Assembly (NCBI RefSeq): GCF_006715865.1
Contig: NZ_VFOA01000001.1
Location: 1,116,001-1,180,000 of the forward strand
Direction: 5' to 3'
From: Cellulomonas sp. SLBN-39
Lineage (GTDB): Bacteria > Actinomycetota > Actinomycetes > Actinomycetales > Cellulomonadaceae
DNA: 64,000 bases
Below the pieces are notes generated by a model. The model searched no databases. It was not told the DNA's origin and was given only the letters and a program-made list of their open reading frames with translations. Shown piece by piece: positions 55,401 through 62,148 of this stretch (position 1 is the stretch's first letter; every line of letters begins with the position of its first letter). Both the position numbers and the translations under genes were made by a program.

Positions 55401-56261
55401 ACGACCTTCGCGGTCGCCGGGGCGGCGCGCAACCTGCTGCTGCTCGGCGACCCGCAGCAGCTGCCGCAGGTCAGCCAGGGCGTGCACCCCGAGCCCGTGG
55501 ACCGCTCCGCGCTGGGCTGGCTCACCGACGGGCACGACACCCTGCCCGCGCACCTGGGGTACTTCCTGCCCGTCACGCACCGCATGCACCCGCGCCTGTG
55601 CGCGGCGGTCTCGACGCTCTCGTACGAGGGTCGGCTGACCTCGGCGCCCGGTGCGGCGGCGCGCGAGCTCGAGGGGGTGGAACCGGGGGTGCACGGCGTC
55701 CTCGTCGAGCACGAGGGCAACGCGGTGCGGTCGCCGGAGGAGGCGGCCGCGGTGGTCGCCCTGGTGGCGGACCTCGTGGGGCGCGTGTGGCACGACCCTG
55801 CCGCCGGGGTGCCGGTGCGTGCGCTGGCGCCCGAGGACGTGCTCGTCGTCGCCGCGTACAACGCCCAGGTGTGGACGGTGCGCCGCGCGCTCGACGAGGC
55901 CGGGCTCCCGGGCGTGCGCGCGGGCACGGTCGACAAGTTCCAGGGGCAGCAGGCGCCCGTGGTCGTCGTGACCACCGCCGCGTCGTCACCGGCGCAGGTG
56001 CCCCGCGGCCTGGACTTCCTGCTCGACCGCAACCGGCTCAACGTGGCCGTGTCGCGCGGTCAGTGGGCGGCGTTCGTCGTGCGCAGCACCCGACTGACGC
56101 ACACCCTGCCGCACCGCCCCGAGTCGCTGGCCCGGCTGGGCGCGTTCATCGGCCTGACCGCCTCGCGCGTCGCGGGCGGACCGTCGCCGGCCGCCACGCC
56201 CACCGGCCCGTCGCCCGACCGGGTGACGGGCGACGGGGCACGCACCGCCGTGCCCACGTAG
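52458..56261 (+). CDS. TM0106-family RecB-like nuclease fused to a SF1 helicase
   Basis: 1267 residues. N-terminal PD-(D/E)XK RecB-like nuclease with FTGRSDFLVR, WAVLDAKLAR and LLQVAAYADLL; an early Cys plus CGRCALC can hold an Fe-S cluster. The middle RNase-H-like exonuclease fold has DVFFDFEGDPL and DYNRYDCLSTLGLRDWL. The C-terminal UPF1/Dna2-like helicase has Walker A VQGPPGTGKTYTGA, Walker B LLVVDEAGQ, LLLGDPQQLPQV, VDKFQGQQAPVVVV and LNVAVSRGQW. It is probably a DNA or RNA end-processing or repair/defence enzyme. GTG 52458 begins 49 bp after the aldolase stop. Confidence 0.93.
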   Translation: MILLDDGTLTISASDLVAAAGCEYAVLRALDARLGRGGAVVTETDAMLDRVARLGDEHEQRVLRALVAEHGVWAPGRTGGVAQLAAPRRPDVRADLEAAHAATLGRLGAGADGTGRPDVVHQATFFDGRFTGRSDFLVRTRTDGSGTGGGAAGGEAWAVLDAKLARNARPTALLQVAAYADLLASAGVPVAREVVLVLGDDARSTHAVADLVPVYRERRAQLEALLDAHVAAGGAVVWGADGHRACGRCALCVEQLEAVRDVTLAAGVYERHRPLLHAAGVTTLDALAALGDGAEVEGLSPAVLDRMRLQARLQVEQERTNDDPAHPVHVPAQVPHPEAVAALLPPADPGDVFFDFEGDPLWYDPALAATGDAWGLEYLFGVVEAPEAPGAEPRFVPFWAHDRGEERAALRAFLDYLAQRRARFPHLHVYHYAAYEKTALLRLAGRHGEGEAEVDALLREGVLVDLYAAVKAGVRTGQRSYSLKKLEPLYMDAGRGDGVTTAADSIVEYAEAVAARVAGREEEWARRIAAIADYNRYDCLSTLGLRDWLLARLAEQGHGPTRPVVLDPEAAARAAELAEPDPLEEALLAVAGPGPGEGVVRSPQRQAVALVAAALRYHQREDKPFWWGHYDRLSAHPSDWAERRNVLVVERGEVVEDWHVPVGKKVPHRLLRLVGRLEPGSELRAGARAVGLYDPPVPAGMKTTTEAPRGWCDRMTVLDVTAEGEGRGVRDVLRVLETRAQTSEPFDALPMALAPTAPIATGPLRTAIRSLATRVAATVGLVDPATTVTAPGAGSGGVEAGAGEPVLPRSAALDLACRRAPRTRSGGPLPATDDGPLEQVLVRALLDLDDSYLAVQGPPGTGKTYTGARVVAALVAHGWRVGVVAQSHAVVENMLAAVVAAGVDGADVAKKAPTDAADRDPVAWTWVPDRGFGAFWAAHPGGPGRGAVLGGTAWDLTNAGRLPDAPLDLLVVDEAGQLALATTFAVAGAARNLLLLGDPQQLPQVSQGVHPEPVDRSALGWLTDGHDTLPAHLGYFLPVTHRMHPRLCAAVSTLSYEGRLTSAPGAAARELEGVEPGVHGVLVEHEGNAVRSPEEAAAVVALVADLVGRVWHDPAAGVPVRALAPEDVLVVAAYNAQVWTVRRALDEAGLPGVRAGTVDKFQGQQAPVVVVTTAASSPAQVPRGLDFLLDRNRLNVAVSRGQWAAFVVRSTRLTHTLPHRPESLARLGAFIGLTASRVAGGPSPAATPTGPSPDRVTGDGARTAVPT

Positions 56262-56380
56262 CCTCGCCGTCGACGCCGGCACCACGCCGGTGTCGCCCAC
56301 CCGCGCGCGGCACCGTCGCGCACGGGCCACCACGCGGACGACGCGCAGGTCCACCGGGGGACCGCGAGGAGGAGCAACCG

Positions 56381-56779
56381 ATGATCGTCGAGGAGTTCGA
56401 GCAGGTGCGGGTGGCGCTGCAGGCCGAGGCCGAGCACGTGTCCACGTCCCTGACCGCCACCCAGGAGCACGCGCTGGCCGCGGTCGACGCCGCGATCGAC
56501 GAGGCGCGGGCGACGCTCGCGACGCTCGACGAGCGTGTCCGGGCGGCCATCGCCCAGGAGCGCGCCGAGGTGTTCGCGGCCGTGCACGCCCAGGCGCAGG
56601 CCGCGTGGACCGACGACGAGCCGTGGGCCGGACCGGCGGCACCGGCCGACGAGGACGGCGACCTGGTCGACGTGCAGGAGCCCGCGGCGCTCGACGCCGA
56701 GGACCTGCACCCCGGCACGGCCGAGGAGCGGCCCGCGACGGACCCGGACGACCACGACGGCGGTCTCCCGCGGGAGTGA
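56381..56779 (+). CDS. Acidic coiled-coil protein, unknown
   Basis: 132 residues. Residues 1-75 are strongly helical with heptad-like spacing (EFEQVRVALQAEAEHV, ATLDERVRAAIAQERAEVF). The second half is acidic and disordered, rich in Asp/Glu/Pro. No Cys, no signal peptide, no recognised family. ATG 56381 has GAGGAGGAG upstream. It could be a small scaffold or adaptor. It lies 119 bp downstream of the nuclease-helicase gene and may be cotranscribed. Confidence 0.75.
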   Translation: MIVEEFEQVRVALQAEAEHVSTSLTATQEHALAAVDAAIDEARATLATLDERVRAAIAQERAEVFAAVHAQAQAAWTDDEPWAGPAAPADEDGDLVDVQEPAALDAEDLHPGTAEERPATDPDDHDGGLPRE

Positions 56780-56804
56780 CCCGCGGCCCGCGACGCCCGG
56801 CGCG

Positions 56805-58055
56805 TCAGCCCTCGCGCACCACCACGGTGCGGCAGAGCTTGTCGGAGAACGTCTGCCGCTGGGCGTCCCACAACGGCCAGAGGTAGCCCAGGCCGAGCAG
56901 CGCCTGGTCCACGACGTGGCCGACGTCGCGCACGAACGCCCACCACAGGCCGACGGGCTGCATCGTGTCGCGCTTCACCAGCCGCAGGCCGCAGACCCGC
57001 TTGCCGAGCGACCGACCGGTGCGCCCCTGCGCGACGACCCGGTTGGCCACCCACAGGACGAACGTCAGCAGCAGCCCGACCATGGCGGTCGTGCTCGTGC
57101 CCTCGGACGCCTGTGCGAGCGCGAGCGTCGGGTCGGCAGCGCCGGTGGCGGCCACCATGTCCAGGACCACCGCGACGGTGTACGGGATCGAGACCGCGAT
57201 CTCGTCCACGAGGCGGGCCAGCACGCGCCAGCCCCAGTGCGCGAGGCGGGGCGGACCCCACGGGGCGAGGTTCGCCGTGCCGCCCCAGGCCGCGGTGCTC
57301 GCGCTGGGGTAGGCGGCACCGGGGCGCAGCCCGGTGCCGGCCGTGGACCAGGTGCCGCCCGACGCGCCGGCGGGCGGGGCACCCCACCCGGGCGCGGCCC
57401 CCGGGCGGGCGGCGACGGGTGGCGAGGTCGGGGGGGTCGGCGCTGCGACGGGGAAGTTGGGCGGCGGACCGCCCGCCGTGACCAGTCCGGGGTGCGCCGC
57501 CGGCTGCGCCGCGTGGGGCGCCGAGGGCTGCGGCGGGTACGGGTGGACCTGCCCGGGCTGGGCGAACCAGCCCGCCGGGGCGGACGCGGGGGCGACGGGG
57601 CCTCCGCCGGGCCCGACCGGACCCGGCTGAGCAGCGCCCTGCGGGCGCACGGCGCCTGGCGGCGTGGAGCCCGGCTGCGCAGGGCCGGGCTGTCCGAGGC
57701 CGGACGGACGGACGGCACCGGGCTGGGTCGGGCCCGTGGGCCGGACGGCGCCGGGAGCGGCCGCGAAGGGGCGCACCGCCGGGGCGGGTCCCCCGCCCGG
57801 GTGCTGGAGGACGGCCTGGTGCACGGTGGCCGGCGGCCCGGCCGGCACGGGACGCGCGGCCGGCTGCGCGGCGGACGGCCCCGCGGCGTGCTGCGCGGTC
57901 GACGGCCCCGCGACGTGCTGCCGGGGCGCCGGGCCCGCGGCACCGGGCGCGGGTCGCAGGTGCTCGGTCCAGGCGCGCCCGTCGAACCACCGCTCGGCAC
58001 CGGGCGTCACACCGTCGCCGTACCAGCCCGCGCGGGGGCCGTCGGAAGTCGTCAT
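56805..58055 (-). CDS. DUF2510-RDD membrane protein
   Basis: 416 residues. DUF2510 is at the N-terminus (AGWYGDGVTPGAERWFDG, WTEHLRP). About 200 residues of low-complexity Pro/Ala/Gln/Gly linker follow. The C-terminal RDD domain has LARLVDEIAVSIPYTVAVVL, GRSLGKRVCGLRLV and FSDKLCRTVVV. RDD proteins are small membrane proteins, some linked to ion transport. The linker suggests a flexible cytoplasmic arm. The start is ATG 58055. It is convergent with the coiled-coil gene and divergent from the Rv0909-like gene. Confidence 0.9.
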   Translation of the reverse strand: MTTSDGPRAGWYGDGVTPGAERWFDGRAWTEHLRPAPGAAGPAPRQHVAGPSTAQHAAGPSAAQPAARPVPAGPPATVHQAVLQHPGGGPAPAVRPFAAAPGAVRPTGPTQPGAVRPSGLGQPGPAQPGSTPPGAVRPQGAAQPGPVGPGGGPVAPASAPAGWFAQPGQVHPYPPQPSAPHAAQPAAHPGLVTAGGPPPNFPVAAPTPPTSPPVAARPGAAPGWGAPPAGASGGTWSTAGTGLRPGAAYPSASTAAWGGTANLAPWGPPRLAHWGWRVLARLVDEIAVSIPYTVAVVLDMVAATGAADPTLALAQASEGTSTTAMVGLLLTFVLWVANRVVAQGRTGRSLGKRVCGLRLVKRDTMQPVGLWWAFVRDVGHVVDQALLGLGYLWPLWDAQRQTFSDKLCRTVVVREG

Positions 58056-58186
58056 ACGGACGACATCGGCACGCACCCCCGCACGGATGAGCCCATCGCC
58101 CCGCCCGGGTGCCGCCGGCCGTGACGGCCCGCACACTGGGCGTGGGCCCGCGGACCGCGGGTGGACAACCACGGGAGGTGCGGGTC

Positions 58187-58372
58187 ATGGGGCTCGACGA
58201 TCTGGTGCACAAGGCCAAGGGCGCCCTCGCCGGGCACGAGGACAAGGCGAAGGACGCGCTCGACAAGGCGGCCGACGCGGTGAAGGCGCGCACGGACGAC
58301 GGCACGGACGCGAAGGTCGACGACGTCGTCGCGAAGGCCAAGGACTACCTCGACCGGCAGAAGCGCTCCTGA
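58187..58372 (+). CDS. Rv0909-like small antitoxin-family protein
   Basis: 61 residues: MGLDDLVHKAKGALAGHEDKA begins, with repeated Lys/Ala/Asp helix to the end (KAKDYLDRQKRS). This is the pattern of actinobacterial 'antitoxin' proteins of the Rv0909/MT0933 family, often without an evident toxin partner, as here. ATG 58187 follows GGGAGG. A stem-loop terminator follows. Confidence 0.85.
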   Translation: MGLDDLVHKAKGALAGHEDKAKDALDKAADAVKARTDDGTDAKVDDVVAKAKDYLDRQKRS

Positions 58373-58378
58373 GGCCGC

Positions 58379-58413
58379 CGCGCCCCGGGCCTGCACCCTC
58401 GGCCCGGGGCGCG
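58379..58413. terminator. Bidirectional terminator-like stem-loop
   Basis: CGCGCCCCGGGCC (58379-58391) and GGCCCGGGGCGCG (58401-58413) pair perfectly over a 9-nt loop between convergent genes. Confidence 0.65.
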
Positions 58414-58447
58414 GTGCCCGCTCGCCGGGCACCACGCGGGCCGTGGG

Positions 58448-59293
58448 TCAGCCCGGCAGGTCGGCGGTCCGCCAGGCGTCGCGCTCGCGGCGGGCGAACG
58501 CGGCCAGGTCGGTGGCGTCGCGGCCCAGCGCCCGGCGCACGCCGTCGGTGACGGCCTCGCCGCGGCCGTCGAGCACCTCGGTGAACAGGTAGGCGAGCAG
58601 CGCGACGGCGTCCTCGGGCACGCCGTGCGCCCGCAGCCCGGCGGTGAACTCCTCGAGCGTCACGGGCACGAGCTCGACGGGCCGCCCGGCCGCGTGCGCG
58701 AGGACCGCCGCGGCCTCGGCGAACGTGACGGCCCGCGGCCCGGTGAGCTCGTGCACGAGCCCGCGGTGCGCGTCGTCGGTGAGGGCGGCGACGGCGACGT
58801 CCGCGACGTCCTCGAGGTCGACGAACGGCTCGCGCACGTCGCCGACCGGCAGGACGACGCGCCCGGCGCGGACGTCGTCGAGGAGGAACGACTCGCTGAA
58901 GTTCTGGGCGAAGAACGCGCAGCGGACCACGGTGGCGCCGTCGAACGCGGCCTGGACGAGCCGCTCGGCCCGCTGCGCCTCGGTCTCGCCGCGGCCGGAG
59001 AGCAGCACGAGGCGGTGCACGTGCAGGTGCTGCGCGAGCGCGGCGAGGCGCTCGACGGTCTCCGGGGCGCCGGGCACGGCGAGGTCGGGGGCGTAGGCGA
59101 CGTAGACGGCCCCGGCCCCGTCGAGCGCGGGCTCCCAGGTGGCGGCGTCGTCCCAGTCGAACCGGGTCGTGCCGGTGCGGGACGCGGCGCGCACGGGGAC
59201 GCCGCGGGCGTGCAGGCGGTCGACGACACGGCGGCCGGTCTTGCCGGTCGCGCCGATCACGGTGACGGGTCGCGGGGTGGGCTCGGTGGTCAT
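58448..59293 (-). CDS. NmrA-like NAD(P)H-binding protein
   Basis: 281 residues. VTVIGATGKTGRRVVDRL is the dinucleotide motif. LVLLSGRGETEAQRAERLVQ, VVRCAFFAQNFSE and VPVTLEEFTAGLRAHGVP are typical of atypical SDRs of the NmrA/quinone-reductase kind. ATG 59293 has GAGCGACC upstream. It is divergent from the AraC-type regulator, sharing a 146-bp region with a perfect inverted repeat, so it is the likely target of that regulator. Confidence 0.92.
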   Translation of the reverse strand: MTTEPTPRPVTVIGATGKTGRRVVDRLHARGVPVRAASRTGTTRFDWDDAATWEPALDGAGAVYVAYAPDLAVPGAPETVERLAALAQHLHVHRLVLLSGRGETEAQRAERLVQAAFDGATVVRCAFFAQNFSESFLLDDVRAGRVVLPVGDVREPFVDLEDVADVAVAALTDDAHRGLVHELTGPRAVTFAEAAAVLAHAAGRPVELVPVTLEEFTAGLRAHGVPEDAVALLAYLFTEVLDGRGEAVTDGVRRALGRDATDLAAFARRERDAWRTADLPG

Positions 59294-59359
59294 GGTCGCT
59301 CCTGGGTGGGTCCGGCTCGGGCGGGGTGTGCCGCCGGGGTCCAGGCAACCGCGGCCCGG

Positions 59360-59433
59360 CGAGACGATCCATGGCCGCGACGATCTGTGGCATACGTGAT
59401 CGTCTCGTCATCGGTGCGGGGCGTGGCTAGGGT
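59360..59433. promoter_or_regulatory. Divergent NmrA-like/AraC control region
   Basis: CGAGACGATC (59360-59369) and GATCGTCTCG (59398-59407) form a perfect 10-bp inverted repeat 28 bp apart. A third GACGATC half site is at 59379-59385, in direct repeat 16 bp from the first. A TAGGGT -10 box (59428-59433) stands 6 nt before the AraC start. Confidence 0.65.
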
Positions 59434-59439
59434 GGCCGG

Positions 59440-60615
59440 GTGGACGTCGTCTCCGGGCTGCTGGACGGGCCGCGCGCGCGGGACGCGTTCCTGCTGCGCA
59501 GCCACCTGCGGGCACCGTGGTCGATGCGGGTGGAGGACGGGTCGCCGCTGACGGTGCTGCCGGTGGTGCGCGGCAGCGCGTGGGTGGGGGCGGCGGACCG
59601 GCCGGACGACCCGGGCGTGCACCTGGACGCCGGTGACGTGGTGCTGCTGCGCGGGCCGGGGCACTACGTCGTCGCGGACGGCCCCTCGACGCCCCTGCAG
59701 GTCGTGGTCGGCCCGGAGCCGGACGCGTGCCGCCCCGTGGGCGGGGGACCCTCGCCCATGCGGGTGCTGGGTGTGCGCGCGTGGGGCAACGACCCCGACG
59801 GCCCGACGGTGCTGGTCACGGGCACGTACCCGGTGCACGGCGCGGTGGGGCGGCGGGTGCTGCGGGCGCTGCCGGAGCGGCTGGTGCTGCGCCGCGACGA
59901 GGTCGACGGTGCGCTGGTCGACCTGTTCGCGCGCGAGGTGGTGCGGGACCTGCCGGGGCAGGAGTCGGTGCTGGACCGGCTGCTGGACCTGGTGCTGCTG
60001 CAGTGCCTGCGCAGCTGGCTGGCCCGGCCCGGGGCGCCGGGCTGGTACCGCGCCGACGCGGACCCGGCGGTGGGCCGGGCGCTGCGGGCGCTGCACCACG
60101 CCCCGCAGCGCCCGTGGACGGTCCAGGCCCTGGCCCGCGAGGTCGGACTGTCCCGCGCGGCGTTCGCGCGGCGCTTCACGGCCCTGGTCGGCGAGCCGCC
60201 GATGACGTACCTGACGGGCTGGCGCCTGGACCTCGCGGCGGACCTGCTGCTCGAGCCCGACGCGACCCTCGCGTCGGTGGCCCGGGCGGTGGGCTACGGG
60301 ACGCCGTTCGCGCTGAGCGCGGCGTTCACGCGGGTGCGGGGGGTCAGCCCGGCGCAGCACCGCGCGCGCGGCGACGGCTGGGGGCCGGCCGCCGCGCGCG
60401 GCACCGGCGGTCAGTCGAGCCGGGCGCCCGCGCGCTCGGGCAGCGCGAGCGCACCGGCCGCGGCGACGACGAACACGGCCGCGAACACCCCGAACAGCAG
60501 CCCGGTGCCGCCGAGGTCGCGCAACGGCGGCACGGCCAGCGGCGCGACGATCGACGCGATCCGCCCGACGCCGGCCGCCCAGCCGGCGCCCGTGGTGCGC
60601 ACGGCCGTCGGGTAG
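59440..60615 (+). CDS. AraC-family transcriptional regulator (cupin_6 type)
   Basis: 391 residues as open, about 310 by homology. The N-terminal cupin ligand domain (PWSMRVEDGSPLTVLPVVRG, DAGDVVLLRGPGHYVV) is followed by two helix-turn-helix motifs: WTVQALAREVGLSRAAFARRF and ASVARAVGYGTPFALSAAFTR. The GTG at 59440 is 6 nt after TAGGGT, so a leaderless mRNA is likely. After QHRARGDGWGP the frame runs on for about 70 low-complexity residues, antisense over the end of the MFS gene. This tail is not expected for the family and may reflect a lost stop or an error. Confidence 0.88.
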   Translation: MDVVSGLLDGPRARDAFLLRSHLRAPWSMRVEDGSPLTVLPVVRGSAWVGAADRPDDPGVHLDAGDVVLLRGPGHYVVADGPSTPLQVVVGPEPDACRPVGGGPSPMRVLGVRAWGNDPDGPTVLVTGTYPVHGAVGRRVLRALPERLVLRRDEVDGALVDLFAREVVRDLPGQESVLDRLLDLVLLQCLRSWLARPGAPGWYRADADPAVGRALRALHHAPQRPWTVQALAREVGLSRAAFARRFTALVGEPPMTYLTGWRLDLAADLLLEPDATLASVARAVGYGTPFALSAAFTRVRGVSPAQHRARGDGWGPAAARGTGGQSSRAPARSGSASAPAAATTNTAANTPNSSPVPPRSRNGGTASGATIDAIRPTPAAQPAPVVRTAVG

Positions 60616-61808
60616 AGCTCGGGCGTCACCGCGTAGAGCGCACCCCAGGCGCCGAGGTTGAAGAACGACAGCAGCAGGCCGGCGCCGATGATCTGACCGT
60701 CGCCGGACGCGACCGCGAACAGCCCCGCGGCGACGGCGGAGCCGACGAGGAACGCGGCGAGCGTGCGCCGCCGTCCCCACGTCTCGACGAGGAACGCCGC
60801 CGCCGCGTACCCGGGCAGCTGGCCCAGGGTGATGATCAGGGTGAACTCGAACGACCGGACCAGCGTGTGCCCGTCGGCGTGCAGGAGCGACGGCAGCCAG
60901 ATGAACGCGCCGTAGTACGAGAAGTTCACGGTGAACCAGACGACCCACAGCGCGGCGGTGCTGCGCCGCGCGCCCGGGGCCCAGAGCGCGGCGAGGCGGG
61001 CCCGGGCGGTCGTCGGCACGTCCGCAGGGGCGTCGGGCGGCACCGCGTCCACGCCCGCGTCCCCGGCGGCCGCGTCGCGCACCTGCGCACCCGTGCGCCC
61101 GTCGTGCCCCACGGCCCGCGAGCCCTCGAACGCGGCCACCACCTGCTCGGCCTCGTCGTGCCGGCCGCGCTGCTCGAGGAACCGCACGGACTCCGGCAGC
61201 CCGCGCCGCACCACCACGGCGTACAGCGCCGGCACCGCGCCGAGCGCGAGGGCCCACCGCCACCCGTCGTCGCCCAGCGGCACGACGAGGTAGCCGACGA
61301 GCGCGGCGAGGATCCACCCCACCGCCCAGAAGGACTCCAGGACGACGACGGCACGCCCGCGGATGCGCGGCGGCGCGAACTCGCTGACCAGCGTCGACGC
61401 GACGGGGAGCTCGGCGCCCAGGCCCAGCCCGACGACGAACCGCAGCACCAGCAGCACCGCGACGGACCCCGCGAGCGCCGACGCGCCCGTCGCCAGCCCG
61501 TAGACGAGCAGGGTCAGCGCGAAGACCTGCCGGCGGCCCACGCGGTCGGCGAGCAGCCCGCCGAGGGTGGCGCCGACGGCCATGCCGAGGAACCCGGCGG
61601 ACGCGACCCACGACAGGTCGGCGGCCGGCACCTTCCAGACGACGACGAGCTGGGCGATGACGTACGAGATGAGGCCGACGTCCATGGCGTCGAAGAGCCA
61701 GCCGACGCCGGAGCCGGTGAGCAGGCGCAGGTGCCGGCGGGTGACGGGCAGCGCGTCGAGGCGGTGCGTGCGGCTGGTCGCGGGCGCGGCGGGCTGCGGG
61801 TCGGTCAC
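60411..61808 (-). CDS. MFS transporter, sugar-porter-like
   Basis: 465 residues with 12 membrane segments. GGLLADRVGRRQVF (loop 2-3 motif), RFVVGLGLGAELPVASTLVSEF, PESVRFLEQRGRHDEAEQVV and VTPELYPTAVRTTGAGWA are motifs of the SV2/MHS-like sugar or acid porters. A 60-residue Asp/Ala-rich loop is inserted between helices 6 and 7. GTG 61808 follows GAGGAGC. It is 340 bp from, and divergent to, the GH92 gene. The tail overlaps the AraC frame by 205 bp. Confidence 0.92.
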   Translation of the reverse strand: MTDPQPAAPATSRTHRLDALPVTRRHLRLLTGSGVGWLFDAMDVGLISYVIAQLVVVWKVPAADLSWVASAGFLGMAVGATLGGLLADRVGRRQVFALTLLVYGLATGASALAGSVAVLLVLRFVVGLGLGAELPVASTLVSEFAPPRIRGRAVVVLESFWAVGWILAALVGYLVVPLGDDGWRWALALGAVPALYAVVVRRGLPESVRFLEQRGRHDEAEQVVAAFEGSRAVGHDGRTGAQVRDAAAGDAGVDAVPPDAPADVPTTARARLAALWAPGARRSTAALWVVWFTVNFSYYGAFIWLPSLLHADGHTLVRSFEFTLIITLGQLPGYAAAAFLVETWGRRRTLAAFLVGSAVAAGLFAVASGDGQIIGAGLLLSFFNLGAWGALYAVTPELYPTAVRTTGAGWAAGVGRIASIVAPLAVPPLRDLGGTGLLFGVFAAVFVVAAAGALALPERAGARLD

Positions 61809-62148
61809 GGCGTGCTCCTCGTGCTCGCGGGCTCGGTCGGTGCGGCGCCGCGGGGTGCGCCGGGGCGTCACCGCCTCGTCGCACGCACCGCATCGTGGTC
61901 CCCGCAGGGGCGCGGCACCACCTGACGAACGTCCTGCGAGACACGGCGGGGCGTCCGCGGGACGACGGCCGGACGGCCGGCGAGGGCCGGGCGGTCACGT
62001 GCCCGCAACCTGCCGGACACACCCGGCTCGTACGGTCGCGCGACCCCGGCATGGACAGGGGCGGGCACGGCGCGCGACGCTGTGCCCCGCACGACCGGTG
62101 ACGGCACGACGGATGCCCTGCACGACGACGAGGTGAGGAGGGCCGACG
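61809..62148. other. Intergenic region between MFS and GH92 genes
   Basis: No convincing gene. A TACGGT -10 candidate near 62029-62034 with CTGCCG about 17 bp upstream could drive the GH92 gene. A GAGGAGGG ribosome site ends 6-7 nt before its ATG. I see no strong palindrome. Confidence 0.45.
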
